Shown: piece after piece, positions 63,692 to 64,000 of the stretch
How the letters are laid out: each line of letters begins with the position of its first letter
Position numbering within the stretch: position 1 is the first letter of the stretch
DNA from: VAZQ01 sp963739175
GTDB lineage: Bacteria > Pseudomonadota > Alphaproteobacteria > Rhizobiales > Xanthobacteraceae
Length of the DNA stretch: 64,000 nucleotides
Direction: 5' to 3'
Assembly: GCA_963739175.1 (NCBI GenBank)
Contig: CAVTZH010000008.1
Span: 62,001 to 126,000, forward strand
Notes under the pieces: generated by a model
Database searches by the model: none
The model's input: the letters and a program-made list of their open reading frames with translations, nothing else
Told to the model about the DNA's origin: nothing
Translations under genes and position numbers: made by a program

Positions 63692-63704
63692 TCCAATTCG
63701 GTCC

Positions 63705-64000
63705 CTACCCGGCTCGGATCCCGGCTGCAGCGATCACGCGGCTCCAGATCTCGATCTCGCGCGCCACCAATGCACGGAATTCTTCCGGCGTCGACGGCGT
63801 CGCGACATTGCCGCCTTCGACGAGCTTCGTTTGCACGTCCGGGAGCGCCAGCGCGCGGCGGATTTCCGCATTCATCCGCTCGACGATCGCGCGCGGCGTC
63901 TTCGGCGCCATGGCGTAGCCCAGCCATGACATGAACGTGACGCCCGGCACGAATTCCTCGACGGTCGGCGCCTCAGGCATCAGCGGATAACGGCCCTTGG
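63705..64000 (-). CDS. Bug-family substrate-binding protein, C-terminal part (cut by window edge)
   Basis: Only the C-terminal 98 or so codons are inside the window. The segment MPEAPTVEEFVPGVTFMSWLGYAMAPKTPRAIVERMNAEIRRALALPDVQTKLVEGGNVATPSTPEEFRALVAREIEIWSRVIAAAGI is the standard Bug/TctC ending. The gene starts beyond 64000. It heads the visible run Bug - SnoaL-like - cupin - Bug on the minus strand. Confidence 0.88.
   Translation of the reverse strand, partial: KGRYPLMPEAPTVEEFVPGVTFMSWLGYAMAPKTPRAIVERMNAEIRRALALPDVQTKLVEGGNVATPSTPEEFRALVAREIEIWSRVIAAAGIRAG

Noticed and set aside
1..64000. CRISPR arrays, insertion sequences, prophage genes, rRNA and ordinary tRNA genes
   Set aside because: None with supporting evidence was found on either strand; only tmRNA and short palindromic repeats were seen.

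Overview
The window looks like a chromosomal segment of an alphaproteobacterium of the order Hyphomicrobiales (Bradyrhizobium / Xanthobacteraceae-like). The grounds are high GC, a circularly permuted two-piece tmRNA, an alpha-type SspB, the hflK-hflC-DUF2065 and folA-thyA arrangement, DUF4169 / RHH / DUF1488 / DUF3597 small proteins typical of that order, and many Bug/Tct tripartite tricarboxylate transporter genes. No phage, insertion sequence or CRISPR array was seen.

Layout. At 1-260 is the start of an acetolactate synthase gene (minus strand) with a complete attenuator: promoter, 17-residue Ile/Leu/Val leader peptide and terminator. From 0.3 to 11.9 kb are core genes: a TPP enzyme, an RMD1 protein, miaA, a DUF1015 protein, a DegP-type protease, an acyltransferase lodged between degP and DUF2065, hflC-hflK, folA-thyA. 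From 12 to 24.7 kb is a dense block of Tct transporter modules (three TctA, three TctB, four Bug binding proteins, several frameshifted), a split chromate transporter, two tandem hairpin repeats and the tmRNA gene. From 24.8 to 27.9 kb are sspB (frameshifted), fumC and two small genes. Then follow a large AsmA protein, an FAD oxidase, an MddA-like methyltransferase, a wHTH/hydrolase fusion regulator, an exported amidohydrolase, a FecR + CHASE2-PAS-GGDEF-EAL operon and the ycjF-ycjX pair (27.9-43.2 kb).

At 43.4-47.4 kb are a thioesterase, a uvrD-type helicase broken by palindromic repeats and frameshifts, and a hicAB toxin-antitoxin pair. From 47.4 to 58.9 kb is an accessory region: EamA transporter, small stress/envelope proteins, two orphan ParA-like ATPases, a LodB-LodA pair (flavoprotein plus CTQ-type oxidase with a Tat-like signal), exported methyltransferase and a small ParB-like protein. 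The right end has small conserved genes, a frameshifted ABC-type binding protein and a minus-strand run of Bug protein - SnoaL-like protein - cupin protein - Bug protein that leaves the window.

Functional links: tmRNA (tag A-NDNYAPVAQAA) and SspB, which hands tagged proteins to ClpXP, lie 3.3 kb apart. HflKC and DegP are envelope quality control. FolA and ThyA form the thymidylate cycle. LodB is expected to mature the quinone cofactor of LodA.

Caution: at least ten one-base shifts interrupt otherwise well conserved proteins, most of them single extra bases in short G/C/T runs. That pattern fits residual assembly error better than independent decay, so 'pseudogene' calls here are provisional.
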